42,185 bases of DNA from Thermococcus celericrescens (GCF_001484195.1 NZ_LLYW01000022.1:1-42185); one strand, 5' to 3'. Positions 26,061 to 33,872 are shown, numbered from the stretch's first letter. A program made the numbers and translations. Notes: a model not told the origin generated them from the letters alone.

Positions 26061-27242
26061 TCACTGCTCCCTCACGAAGGCCATTAGAACCATGGCAACG
26101 ACGTTCATGGCTGCGGCGAAGGTGAAGGCATAGGCCAAGGAGTAGCTCCCCCAGAGCCAGCCCGCTATCACCGACGCCGGGAGGACGAAGATGCCGAAGA
26201 CCGTGTGGTAGGCCCCTATTATCGTGCCCTTCTCGTATTCCCTCGCCAGGTCCGCCATGTAGGCTCGTGGAATGGTGTCCTCGATGGCGATGTAAATCCC
26301 GTAGAGCACGAAGGCCGCTATGAGCGTGTAGAAGTCCCTCGCGTAGGCAAAGGCCAGAGCCGCCAAAGCCGCAACTCCGAAGCCGAGGGTTATCATCCTC
26401 TTCTTGCCGAAGGTGTCGGAGTAAACCCCGAGGGGATAGGCCGAGAGGGCGTAGATTAGGTTGAAGAGGGCGTAGAAAGCTATGCTCTGGACGACGGAGT
26501 AGCCGAGCTCCTGCGCCTTCCACATCGTGAAGGCGTAGCTGTACCTTCCGAGGGCACCTATCGCCACCACCGCGAGGAAGAGCTGCAGGTTCCTGTTCTT
26601 CAGAGTGGATATGCCCTTTATCTTCCTCTTGACCTCACCGCCCCGGTCCTTCACGAAGAGGATTATAACAAACAGAGATATCGCCCCGGGAACCGCAGAG
26701 AGCAGGAAGATGTGGCGGTAGGCCGTTTCCGCCGGAAGGCTCTTCAGGAGCTCGATGAGTGTTATGGCAACGAGCGGCCCGGCGACGGCTCCGAGGGTGT
26801 CCATCATCCTGTGGAAGCCGAAGGACTTTCCGGTCTTCCCCTTCTCGCTCGACTCGGCTATCAGCGCATCCCTGGGGGCTGTTCTTACCCCCTTGCCTAT
26901 CCTGTCCACCGCGCGCAGAAGGAGGAAGTCCCACCAGTAGCGGGTGAACCCCAGGGCACCTTTGGCGAGGGTTGAGAGGGCGTAGCCCGCGAAGACGAAG
27001 ACCTTCCTCTTTCTAAAGCGGTCGCTCACGTAGCCAAAGGCAACCTTGAACAGCGAACTCATGCTTTCTATCGCGCCCATAACGGAACCGCTGAGCAACT
27101 TTCCGGCGTCGAGAACCTCCATCAGATAGCTCGGCATAACGGGCATTATCATCTCGCTGCTCATGTCGTTGAGGAAGCTGACGATTCCGAGCAGGAAGAC
27201 GTTCCAGCTTATTCCGAATATCTTCTTCTCCCTTTCCTCCAT
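26061..27242 (-). CDS. MFS transporter, co-transcribed with a PadR regulator
   Basis: 393 residues with about 12 membrane helices. The loop 2-3 motif is FGYVSDRFRKRKVFVFAG; DRIGKGVRTAPRDALIAES is characteristic of one MFS branch often annotated as multidrug or quinolone-type efflux; the second-half motif is YSDTFGKKRMITLGFG. Start ATG 27242 is 3 bp after the PadR stop. The operon with a PadR-type repressor suggests an efflux pump induced by its own substrate; the substrate is unknown. Confidence 0.85.
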   Translation of the reverse strand: MEEREKKIFGISWNVFLLGIVSFLNDMSSEMIMPVMPSYLMEVLDAGKLLSGSVMGAIESMSSLFKVAFGYVSDRFRKRKVFVFAGYALSTLAKGALGFTRYWWDFLLLRAVDRIGKGVRTAPRDALIAESSEKGKTGKSFGFHRMMDTLGAVAGPLVAITLIELLKSLPAETAYRHIFLLSAVPGAISLFVIILFVKDRGGEVKRKIKGISTLKNRNLQLFLAVVAIGALGRYSYAFTMWKAQELGYSVVQSIAFYALFNLIYALSAYPLGVYSDTFGKKRMITLGFGVAALAALAFAYARDFYTLIAAFVLYGIYIAIEDTIPRAYMADLAREYEKGTIIGAYHTVFGIFVLPASVIAGWLWGSYSLAYAFTFAAAMNVVAMVLMAFVREQ

Positions 27243-27245
27243 TCC

Positions 27246-27536
27246 TCATTCCCCCAGCAGTTCAAGGCAGAGTTCCCTCAGCTTCTCTTTGCCCTCGTCG
27301 AGGGTTCTCCGGCCGATTTCCGTTATCTCGTAGACCCTAACCCGTCTCCCACTCCGGACCTCCCAATGGCTTTTGAGGAGGCCCTCCCCTTCCAGGGAGT
27401 GAAGGAGTGGGTACATGGTTCCCGGGCTGATGTGGTAACCGTGTCTCTCAAGTTCTTTCATCAGAAACGAGCCTGTAACTGGTTCTTCGCTCGCGTGGTG
27501 GAGTATATGCAGGGCCAGGAAGTCGCGGTACTTCAT
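27246..27536 (-). CDS. PadR-family transcriptional regulator
   Basis: 96 residues from ATG 27536 (KYRDFLALHILHHA). It has the winged-helix PadR pattern: GSFLMKELERHGYHISPGTMY, then PLLHSLEGEGLLKSHW and RRVRVYEITEIGRRTL. Members are small homodimers that often repress a neighbouring drug-efflux gene and let go when a planar ligand binds. It lies directly upstream of the MFS gene; an operator-like palindrome precedes it. Confidence 0.88.
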   Translation of the reverse strand: MKYRDFLALHILHHASEEPVTGSFLMKELERHGYHISPGTMYPLLHSLEGEGLLKSHWEVRSGRRVRVYEITEIGRRTLDEGKEKLRELCLELLGE

Positions 27537-27547
27537 ATCGAACACCG

Positions 27548-27577
27548 ATATCGAAATGCGATATTTGGGTTTAAAAA
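27548..27577 (-). promoter_or_regulatory. Promoter and palindromic operator of the PadR-MFS operon
   Basis: The minus strand has a TATA box TTTTAAAC (27577-27569), and about 25 bp on an inverted repeat with arms ATATCG and CGATAT separated by 5 bp (27548-27564) covers the inferred transcription start. A repressor bound there would block initiation, which fits autoregulation by the PadR protein. The arms are not the ATGT/ACAT type of classical PadR sites. Confidence 0.5.
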
Positions 27578-27585
27578 ATTTTGGC

Positions 27586-28002
27586 TCATTCGAGCACGTG
27601 CTTCTCCAGAACGTAGCAGTGGAAGGTTCCCTCGAAGACTTTCTCGTCCCTCTCGTTGAAGACCTCTGCTTTCACCAGCTTCTTCCTCCGGGGGGACGTT
27701 CCGTCCCCCACACCCCCTCCAGACTCTTCTATAACCTCTGCCTTCGCCCTCAGAGTTTCACCTGCCCTCACTGGCTTCAGGAACTTGACTTCCGCCTTCC
27801 CGAGGACTACGGTCGGCTCGTTGACGGCTAACATGGCCGCGTAGTCAGCCAAGCCAAAGGTGAAGCCGCCGTGAACCAGCCCGTACTCGTCGACCGCCAT
27901 CTCTTTGACGGTCTCCATAAGGACTTCCGCGTAATTCTTCTCAATTTTCACGGGCTTTCCAACCAATCTTTCAGAGGTCAGCCTGTGAGTCCTCTGCTCC
28001 AT
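27586..28002 (-). CDS. Hotdog-fold thioesterase
   Basis: 138 residues from ATG 28002, which follows GGTGATGTCG; upstream in-frame GTG 28011 and ATG 28008 are less likely. The hotdog signature VDEYGLVHGGFTFGLADYAA, with VHGG, is typical of PaaI-like thioesterases, followed by LGKAEVKFLKPVRAGETL. Such enzymes hydrolyse acyl-CoA thioesters. An unusual loop, GGGVGDGTSPRRK, interrupts the central beta sheet region and is encoded by a perfect DNA palindrome. A minus-strand TATA-like TGTTTAAGC at about 28032-28040 is its promoter. Confidence 0.8.
   Translation of the reverse strand: MEQRTHRLTSERLVGKPVKIEKNYAEVLMETVKEMAVDEYGLVHGGFTFGLADYAAMLAVNEPTVVLGKAEVKFLKPVRAGETLRAKAEVIEESGGGVGDGTSPRRKKLVKAEVFNERDEKVFEGTFHCYVLEKHVLE
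27690..27709. repeat. GC-rich palindrome inside the thioesterase gene
   Basis: GGGGGACG and CGTCCCCC flank a 3-bp centre, giving 8-bp perfect arms. It encodes an extra loop of about 10 residues in frame. Its strong symmetry is unlike the surrounding codons and suggests an inserted short palindrome. Confidence 0.45.
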
Positions 28003-28100
28003 CGACATCACCGTTTAGAGTTCTCGCGAGTGCTTAAACATCTAACGGCGTTATGCAAAGGTTTATTTATTCCAGCTCCCTAAAAAAGTTAGGTGGTTGC

Positions 28101-28499
28101 GTGCACCCGATAAAACGCGCGGTTGAGTATAAGGGCTCGGTTGAGTTCACCCGGAGCGAGCTCGTTGGGATACTTGCCTTCAGCCTCCGCCTGATGGACG
28201 TGAAAGCCGCGAAGGAGCTTATAGCGAAGTCCCTGGAGGAGGGCCTCCTCGAGGAACGGGGAGGGGTTCTGGTGGTCAACAAAGCCCTGCTCGCGGAGGA
28301 GGAAGCCGAGGAGGACCTCTTCAACGAGATGGCGGCGCATATAGCCGGTTCTCTCGGCTGGGAGCGGGAGGAGGTTCTTGAGGGCATTAAATCCATGCGC
28401 GAGCGCTACGGCGACCTAGACGAGAAGGTTCTTGCGTACCTGTTCGGCATGGACAAGGGCGTTGATATGTCGCGCTTTAAGGACCGGCTTGAGATGTGA
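28101..28499 (+). CDS. DUF2240 family protein
   Basis: 132 residues from GTG 28101, after AGGTGGTT. A TATA box (GTTTATTTA, about 28062-28070) places transcription near 28090, which rules out the longer frame that begins at 28053. The N-terminal part resembles a winged-helix (VEFTRSELVGILAFSLRLMD; AKELIAKSLEEGLLEERGGV), and the C-terminal part is helical and acidic (AHIAGSLGWEREEVLEGI). I recognise this layout from archaeal DUF2240 proteins, whose role is unknown; nucleic-acid binding is plausible. Confidence 0.7.
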   Translation: MHPIKRAVEYKGSVEFTRSELVGILAFSLRLMDVKAAKELIAKSLEEGLLEERGGVLVVNKALLAEEEAEEDLFNEMAAHIAGSLGWEREEVLEGIKSMRERYGDLDEKVLAYLFGMDKGVDMSRFKDRLEM

Positions 28500-28564
28500 G
28501 GGCTTTCCCCTCTATTCCGCAAACCGTTTTAACGATCCCGCCAAATTCTCTCCGGGGTGATGTC

Positions 28565-29110
28565 ATGCCCGAGGAGGCGCTCATCATCGTTGACATGCAG
28601 AGGGATTTCATGCCTGGAGGAGCTTTGCCGGTTCCCGACGGGGAGGGGATAATACCCCGGTGCAACCGCTACATCGAGGAGTTCAGGAAGAGGGGGGCCC
28701 TGATAGTTGCCACGCGCGACTGGCATCCCGAGAACCACGTCAGCTTTAGGGAGCAGGGTGGGCCGTGGCCGAGGCACTGCGTCCAAAACACTCCCGGGGC
28801 AGAATTCGTCGTTGAACTTCCCGCAGATGTCGTGATAATCTCAAAGGCCACGGGGCCGGATAAAGAGGCCTACTCCGGATTCGAGGGAACGAATCTGGCG
28901 GAGATACTGAAGAGAAACGGGGTGAGGAGGGTCTACATCTGCGGCGTTGCAACCGAGTACTGCGTTAAAGCGACCGCCCTCGATGCCGTCAAGCACGGCT
29001 TTGAGACCTACCTCCTCCGCGACGCGGTGAAGGGGATTAAACCCCAGAATGAGGAGCGGGCTTTGGGGGAGATGGAGAGGGCCGGCGTGAAGGTTCTCTA
29101 CCTGATATGA
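28565..29110 (+). CDS. pncA: Nicotinamidase / isochorismatase-family hydrolase
   Basis: 181 residues from ATG 28565, preceded by GGGGTGATGTC. The catalytic triad of nicotinamidase is visible: Asp in IIVDMQRDFMPGGALPV, Lys in ISKATGPDKEAYSGFEGT and Cys in YICGVATEYCVKATALDA. The metal-site pattern DWHPENHVSF is also present. It converts nicotinamide to nicotinate for NAD salvage. Length matches archaeal members. Its 3' end is overlapped on the opposite strand by the last codons of the IS607 tnpB frame, so the transposon landed directly after its stop codon. Confidence 0.9.
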   Translation: MPEEALIIVDMQRDFMPGGALPVPDGEGIIPRCNRYIEEFRKRGALIVATRDWHPENHVSFREQGGPWPRHCVQNTPGAEFVVELPADVVIISKATGPDKEAYSGFEGTNLAEILKRNGVRRVYICGVATEYCVKATALDAVKHGFETYLLRDAVKGIKPQNEERALGEMERAGVKVLYLI

Positions 29111-30438
29111 CCGTTTCCCCCTGCACCTACTTTTGTTTCAATCCGACTAACCACTACCAATGAATTCTTGCAGTGCAGGAGGTTGGCCTCAACCACCAGC
29201 ATCACAGAACTCACCGAGCCCTCAACCAGTGGTTCATTGGCCTTCAGGCTGAATGGAAACAGCCCCGACAAGTTCAAAACCGCCACAAAATCCCTATCCA
29301 AAGAAAACCCACAAACCGGACACTTAAAAACCCTCCGACGCAGAGCGTCATCATCAGGCTTAACCTTAAACGCACCACAGTGAGGACAAACCTGAGAAGA
29401 ATAAGCGGGATTAACAAATATGATAGGAACACCACACTCAACCGCCTTTTCAAAAACAAACCGCTGGAAACCACTCATCCCAATGTTGTGAGGAGTATCC
29501 CTCAACCTCTTCTCACTCTTCCTTCTCCTATTAACCATTTTTTGATTAAAATTCTTTGGCACGGCCTCAAGAACAATCGTAGCGTTCAACCTCCCAGCGA
29601 GTTCAACAAGCCTCATCGCCAACTTCCTCTGTAAATCAACCCTCCTGTTCGTCTTTCTCCGCCCAAACTTTCTGAGGAGTCTCCTCCCCCTCTTCGAGGG
29701 AACCTTCCTCTTCCAACTAATCGAGTGAGTCTTTTGAACTTGCTTTCTCACATCGGAATAAAACCTCGTCATCCTACCAAACCCAGTCTTAACTTGGATT
29801 AAGAACTCGTGAGTACCGAACGAAACGTTGTCAGCGTTGTAATCCACACTAAGGAATCTTCCAGTTGGTTCAAGTTCAGTGAACTCTTTCTCAAAGACGA
29901 AATAAGCAAGAACTTTCCGCTCCTTTTCAAGTAATCTGAGTTTGATGCCGGGTTTAATTTTCCAGCCCTCGTCAAGATACCTGAAGAAGAGTTTGTGTGG
30001 TTTTAATGAGAGTTTTATCCGACCCCTCTTTGTCGTGAAGCCTATGATGAGGATTTTTCTTCCGTTTTTCAGGATGTTGAACCGTGGAAACCTCTTGTAG
30101 TCCCACAGAACGTCGTCCAGCCAGAGTGAAACGTTCCTGATTACTGGTTTCTTAGTCTTAGCTTTCCCTTTCTTTTTCAATTCAAGAAAACTCTTCGCCC
30201 TTGTTGTGGCGTCTTGACAAACCGTGTAGTAATAGTGGGTTGGTAAGTCGTGCTCCTCCTTGAGTTTTTTGTAGAAGATTTTCCTAAGTTTTAGATGGCT
30301 CTTAACCCTGTTTTCGACGGCGTAATTAGTTAAAAATTTCAAAATCTCCGAGTATTCATCATAAACTTCTTTTATCGCCTTGAACTTTCTCTTCGTGAGT
30401 GGGAGGCTTTCGAGGACGACTGTTCGAGTTAGTTTCAC
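29098..30438 (-). CDS. tnpB: TnpB RNA-guided nuclease of the IS607 element
   Basis: 446 residues. The RuvC-type active site seems complete: Asp in RFLSVDYNADN, Glu in ATIVLEAVPKNF, Asp in FSLDRDFVAVLNLSG. A four-cysteine zinc ribbon lies between the last two (VCPHCG and CPVCG). TnpB proteins cut DNA under the guidance of an RNA made from the element's own right end. The GTG start overlaps the tnpA stop. The last codons (about VGAGGNGHIR) read into the flanking region and the stop codon lies inside the 3' end of pncA, so the C-terminal tail is partly set by the insertion site. Confidence 0.88.
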   Translation of the reverse strand: MKLTRTVVLESLPLTKRKFKAIKEVYDEYSEILKFLTNYAVENRVKSHLKLRKIFYKKLKEEHDLPTHYYYTVCQDATTRAKSFLELKKKGKAKTKKPVIRNVSLWLDDVLWDYKRFPRFNILKNGRKILIIGFTTKRGRIKLSLKPHKLFFRYLDEGWKIKPGIKLRLLEKERKVLAYFVFEKEFTELEPTGRFLSVDYNADNVSFGTHEFLIQVKTGFGRMTRFYSDVRKQVQKTHSISWKRKVPSKRGRRLLRKFGRRKTNRRVDLQRKLAMRLVELAGRLNATIVLEAVPKNFNQKMVNRRRKSEKRLRDTPHNIGMSGFQRFVFEKAVECGVPIIFVNPAYSSQVCPHCGAFKVKPDDDALRRRVFKCPVCGFSLDRDFVAVLNLSGLFPFSLKANEPLVEGSVSSVMLVVEANLLHCKNSLVVVSRIETKVGAGGNGHIR

Positions 30439-31110
30439 TCGTTCTCAACCTCTACGAGGAGTTTTTTGAACCCTTGAACGAGCTTCTTATTCTTGTGGCT
30501 TCTTAGCCCGTAAAGTCTCCCCGCAAAGCTGGTTATTATTGCAATTAAGTCTTCAACGAGTTCTTCTCTTGGCGTCTTGTCCTTTTCGAAGACCGTTTCA
30601 ATCCTCACGTTGTAAGCCGAGAAGAGTTCTTCCAAGTATTTGAACCCGAATCGTGTAAGCCTATCTGGATAAGTGACGATAAGAACGTCATACTCGTTGT
30701 TCTTAGCGAGGTTGATGAGTTTTTTGAGGCCTTTTCTATTCTCGTTCAGTCCGGAGGCGATTTCTTTCACTTCTTCAACTATTTGGTAGCCTTTGCTGAT
30801 GGCGTATTGTTCGAGGGTTTTGAGTTGGGTTTCCAAGTCTTTCTCCTGGTCTCTTCCTGAGACTCTTGCGTAGAGGACTGCCCTCGTTGTTTCGTTCTTT
30901 TTACCCAGTAGTCGCTGGACTTCCTCCTCGGGAATTCTGAAGTCTCGGCCTATTTTGATGGCTCTGATTTTTCCGGCGTGAATCCAGCGGATTATTGTGA
31001 CTTTGTTGTAGTTGAGGAGTTCTGCCACCTCTGAAGGCTTGTAAAACTTCGGCATTGCTGACCCTCAAGTATTAATATGCAACTAAAGTATTTAAATCTT
31101 TCGAAAGACA
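29111..31110 (-). mobile_element. IS607-family insertion sequence (tnpA+tnpB)
   Basis: It fills the space between the pncA stop (29110) and the AI-2E-type permease stop (31111). It carries a serine recombinase tnpA and a TnpB nuclease gene in the standard IS607 order with a GTGA overlap. Both genes look intact, so the element may be able to move. IS607 elements lack terminal inverted repeats and long target duplications, so the exact ends cannot be read from this copy; the limits given are the outermost possible. The neighbouring genes are not disrupted. Confidence 0.8.
30435..31055 (-). CDS. tnpA: IS607-type serine recombinase (TnpA)
   Basis: 206 residues. The N-terminal 50 residues are a MerR/excisionase-type helix-turn-helix (YKPSEVAELLNYNKVTIIRW, then DFRIPEEEVQRLL). 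The resolvase domain carries the nucleophile serine in VLYARVSGRDQEKDLETQ and the conserved VTYPDRLTRFGFKYLEELF. It makes the DNA breaks and joins that move the element. A minus-strand TATA box (AAGATTTAAATAC, 31100-31088) near the left end starts the tnpA-tnpB message about 15 bp before ATG 31055. Confidence 0.92.
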   Translation of the reverse strand: MPKFYKPSEVAELLNYNKVTIIRWIHAGKIRAIKIGRDFRIPEEEVQRLLGKKNETTRAVLYARVSGRDQEKDLETQLKTLEQYAISKGYQIVEEVKEIASGLNENRKGLKKLINLAKNNEYDVLIVTYPDRLTRFGFKYLEELFSAYNVRIETVFEKDKTPREELVEDLIAIITSFAGRLYGLRSHKNKKLVQGFKKLLVEVENE

Positions 31111-32097
31111 CTACTTAGATAACAGCCTTTTCCATTCTTTGAGGAGGACAAGGAGAAGGTTGAGCACTATCGGACCGATTATGAGGCCCTTCACCCCCAT
31201 GGCCCACGTTCCGCCTATCATCCCGATGAAGACGAGGGTCTCGTCGAGGTTCGCGTCCTTAGCGACCATCATTGGCCTTATCGTGTAGTCGGGCATCGGG
31301 GAGACCAGGAAGAAGCCGTAGATTGCTATCCCGATTGCGTGGAGGTACATGGCCTTCTTGGCAAAGTACGCAGCTGCGATAAGCCATATCATCCAGCCCT
31401 CAAATAGGGGAACGAAGGAGAAGATGAAGGTCAGGAACCCGGCCACTATCGCGGTGTAGAGGTCGGAGACCCCGAACAGGAGGAAGCCAAACGTCATCAG
31501 AATCCCTTTTATGACGTTCAAAACCAGCCAGGCCCTCACCAGTGCTCCGAGGGTCTTGTTGAGGCTTTCCAGGATTCTCTCGCCCAGTTCGCGGTTCTTT
31601 CTCGGGAGGGACAGGTGAATCTGCTTCGAAATCTCCTCGGCGTATGCGAGGGAATGGTAGAACGTGAGCAGGAATACCAGGAGCTGGAGGATGTAGAGGG
31701 GGAGTGAGAGGGTTTCGTGGGATATGTACTCCGAGATCCTGGGTATCAGCTGGTCCGAGAAGCGCTCGAGGAAGGCCAAAACCTCCGGCGGCAGTGGCTG
31801 GCTCATCAGCCAGTCAAAGAAGTCGACGATGCTGTCGTAGAAGGAGGATGCTACCTTAACGGATATCAGCAGCAGCTCGAAGGTCACCACGCCTCCTAGG
31901 CCGACGGTTCCAACGGTGAGGGCCGCGGCGGACTTCTTCCTGCCCATCCTGCCACTCAGCCGGCGGTGGATTGGGTATGCGGCGTAGGCGAGGACGATGC
32001 CAAAGAATATCGGGGTGATGAGGGGACTAACCGTTTCCCACGTGAGATACGTTATTATGAGAACCGCCGCCGTCCAGGCGATTAGTTCCGCCCGCAT
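31111..32097 (-). CDS. AI-2E family membrane permease
   Basis: 328 residues with about seven membrane helices. The family pattern is clear: PLITPIFFGIVLAYAAYPI near the N-terminus, a long amphipathic middle region, then VLNVIKGILMTFGFLLFGV, FIFSFVPLFEGWMIWLIAA and GLIIGPIVLNLLLVLLKEW at the C-terminus. Members export small molecules or act as Na/H antiporters; the name from autoinducer-2 export does not predict the substrate in archaea. It is transcribed from a TATA box in the 32105-32125 region and is followed by the IS607 element. Confidence 0.85.
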   Translation of the reverse strand: MRAELIAWTAAVLIITYLTWETVSPLITPIFFGIVLAYAAYPIHRRLSGRMGRKKSAAALTVGTVGLGGVVTFELLLISVKVASSFYDSIVDFFDWLMSQPLPPEVLAFLERFSDQLIPRISEYISHETLSLPLYILQLLVFLLTFYHSLAYAEEISKQIHLSLPRKNRELGERILESLNKTLGALVRAWLVLNVIKGILMTFGFLLFGVSDLYTAIVAGFLTFIFSFVPLFEGWMIWLIAAAYFAKKAMYLHAIGIAIYGFFLVSPMPDYTIRPMMVAKDANLDETLVFIGMIGGTWAMGVKGLIIGPIVLNLLLVLLKEWKRLLSK

Positions 32098-32143
32098 CGT
32101 CCCTCGACAGGTTTATTAGCCTCCCCCTTATAAATGCTGTGTG

Positions 32144-32410
32144 GTGAAGTGGAGGGAAAAAGAGCTTGCCGAGAAGGTTTCGGCCTATATAAACCGCGCG
32201 GAGCATTATGCCAAGGAAAGGCGCTTTGAAATGGCGTACGGTGCCTATGTGGACGCCCTGTACGCAATCGGGGCATACGTGATTTTTTCTTTTCCAAACT
32301 TCGCCCTTTGGGCGGGGTACGGGCAACCACCTAACAAGCCCTTAAGCAGGAAAGCGAAGGAAAAGCTTAAATATCATAATCACCCATACTCACTATTGGG
32401 TGGGCAATAG
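32144..32410 (+). pseudogene. 5' part of a small DUF357-like gene, interrupted by the tnpB element
   Basis: From GTG 32144 the frame reads a helical, DUF357-like sequence (LAEKVSAYINRAEHYAKERR; MAYGAYVDALYAIGAY). From 32279 on the codons belong to the inserted transposon left end (VIFSFPNFALWAG...), and the frame stops at 32408-32410 by chance. Joining 32278 to 33914 gives ...AIGAYEATITTLREDVERL... and a natural stop at 33989-33991, a complete 70-residue protein. The current product has 45 native residues plus about 43 foreign ones. The DUF357 assignment is tentative. Confidence 0.55.
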
Positions 32411-32412
32411 TG
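32366..32412 (+). promoter_or_regulatory. Promoter and inverted-repeat operator/leader of the RHH-tnpB operon
   Basis: A TATA box CTTAAATAT (32366-32374) predicts transcription from about 32396. There the arms CACTATTG (32391-32398) and CAATAGTG (32405-32412) form a perfect 8-bp inverted repeat with a 6-bp centre GGTGGG. The centre is the ribosome binding site, and the right arm ends in the GTG start codon of the RHH gene. It can be an operator for the RHH protein or an RNA hairpin hiding the ribosome binding site, or both. Confidence 0.6.
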
Positions 32413-32565
32413 GGAAGAATCGACATTTACCTGAGGGACGACGTGGAAAAGAAGTTCAGAGAACTCGTCGAGAAACTTTACGGTGGAAGAAAAGGGAGCC
32501 TGAGCATAGCCGCTGAACAGGCGATTCTCGACTGGATTAAAAAAGTCGAAAGCGGGGAAAAATGA
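32410..32565 (+). CDS. Small ribbon-helix-helix protein encoded in the tnpB element
   Basis: 51 residues from GTG 32410 to TGA 32563-32565, missed by minimum-length gene finders. It reads as a classic ribbon-helix-helix DNA-binding fold: a short strand GRIDIYLRDDV, helix A VEKKFRELVEKLYGG, a turn RKGSLSIA, and helix B AAEQAILDWIKKVE. RHH proteins dimerise through the strand and bind inverted repeats. Its stop overlaps the tnpB start (ATGA), so the two are translationally coupled. The inverted repeat over its own start codon is the obvious target. It probably limits expression of TnpB; this is inference. Confidence 0.75.
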   Translation: MGRIDIYLRDDVEKKFRELVEKLYGGRKGSLSIAAEQAILDWIKKVESGEK

Positions 32566-33872
32566 AGCGGACGGTAACCGTTAAACTCCAACCGAGCAAA
32601 GAGCAGGAAAAAGCACTCTTCGAATTAGCCCACGCTACCGCAGTAATCTGGAACAAAATCAACTACCAGAGACTCAAGCAATTCAAAGAATTCGGCAAGA
32701 TAGATTTTCTTGGAACCCAACGGGAGGCTTATTACGAGTTTAAGGATTGGATTGGTGGTTCCACAATCCAGACCCTATCCAGAAAAAACGCTGAAAGCTG
32801 GCGCTCATTCTTCACCCTCCTCAAAAAGAAAAAAGACGGAGAACTCCCCGAAGAATTCAAGCCAAAACCACCCGGCTTCATCAGGAAAGAAAACGGAAGA
32901 AAACTCTTCATTATTCCACTCCGAAACGACCAGTACAGGGTTGATGGGAACGTTATCGAGTTGAGACGCCTCGGAAAGTTCGAGAGGCTAAGAATCCAGT
33001 TCAAGGGGAGAATACACTTGGAGGGAAAGCAGGGAAGGTTAGAGATAACTTATGATGACGTTAAGCGAAAATGGTATGCTCACGTGAGCTTCACTGTTGA
33101 GGAAAAGTTAATTGGGGACGAGTGGGTGAGAGTTCCAAGAAACCCCTTGGGCAATCTTTCAGCAGGAATTGATTTGGGAGTGAATAACTTAATGGCAGTT
33201 TACGTCGAGAACGGCGAGAGCTTTCTTGTGAATGGGGGGCCGTTAAAGAGTATTGCCTTTTACTGGCAGAAGAAAATCGCTGAGTACCAGTCGAAACTCA
33301 ATAAAAGTGGTGCAAAGAAGAGCAGGAAGCTTAGAAGAATGCACGAGAGGGCGAAACTTCAAGCGGGACACTACATCAACACGGCGGTTAGACAAACAGT
33401 GGAGAGACTTTATCACCTTGGTGTTTCGAGAATTGTCGTTGGTTATCCTAAAGGTATTGGCAGGAACTCCAACAAGGGCAAGAAACAAAACTTCATTCTC
33501 TCCCACGTTTGGCGCTTCAACACACTGATTCAACGGCTCAAAGAGGTTGCAGAGGAGTATGGTATTCTCGTTGAGGTTGTGAACGAGGCTTTCACTTCTC
33601 AGTTTTGCCCTCTCTGTGGCCAACGCCATAAGAATGCTCGCTTTGTTAGGGGTTTGTTTGAGTGCCGTAGAGAGGGCGTTGTGATGAACGCCGACCTCGT
33701 TGGAGCTTTTAATATCTTAAAGAAGGCTTTGAAAACGATAACCCCGAACCTGCCGGGTTTAACGGCGGGTAGGGGTAATTGGGGCAAGGCCGCCCCTGAG
33801 GGGTTCAGGGAACCCTTAAAAGGGTTCCTGATGGAGACCCCTCAAACCTTCCCGGGCTTGGCGAGGGGTTAA
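32562..33872 (+). CDS. tnpB: TnpB-family RNA-guided nuclease with atypical RuvC site
   Basis: 436 residues from ATG 32562. RuvC Asp is D204 in SAGIDLGVNNL and the last Asp is D378 in NADLVGAFNIL. At the usual position of the middle Glu, the strand reads IVVGYPKGI, with Gly294 instead. A Glu (E342) follows in VVNEAFTSQFCPLCG, the place of the acid in TnpB groups described with rearranged active sites. The zinc ribbon also differs: C349 and C352 are present, but the second pair is C368 with Glu371 (FECRREG). So it may be an active variant or partly inactive. It lies in an operon with the RHH gene. Confidence 0.85.
   Translation: MKRTVTVKLQPSKEQEKALFELAHATAVIWNKINYQRLKQFKEFGKIDFLGTQREAYYEFKDWIGGSTIQTLSRKNAESWRSFFTLLKKKKDGELPEEFKPKPPGFIRKENGRKLFIIPLRNDQYRVDGNVIELRRLGKFERLRIQFKGRIHLEGKQGRLEITYDDVKRKWYAHVSFTVEEKLIGDEWVRVPRNPLGNLSAGIDLGVNNLMAVYVENGESFLVNGGPLKSIAFYWQKKIAEYQSKLNKSGAKKSRKLRRMHERAKLQAGHYINTAVRQTVERLYHLGVSRIVVGYPKGIGRNSNKGKKQNFILSHVWRFNTLIQRLKEVAEEYGILVEVVNEAFTSQFCPLCGQRHKNARFVRGLFECRREGVVMNADLVGAFNILKKALKTITPNLPGLTAGRGNWGKAAPEGFREPLKGFLMETPQTFPGLARG

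Noticed and set aside
29135-29150. GTTTCAATCCGACTAA looks like one end of a Thermococcales CRISPR repeat
   Set aside because: It occurs once, with no second copy at spacer distance; it is in the right-end region of the IS607 element. No CRISPR array is seen in the window.
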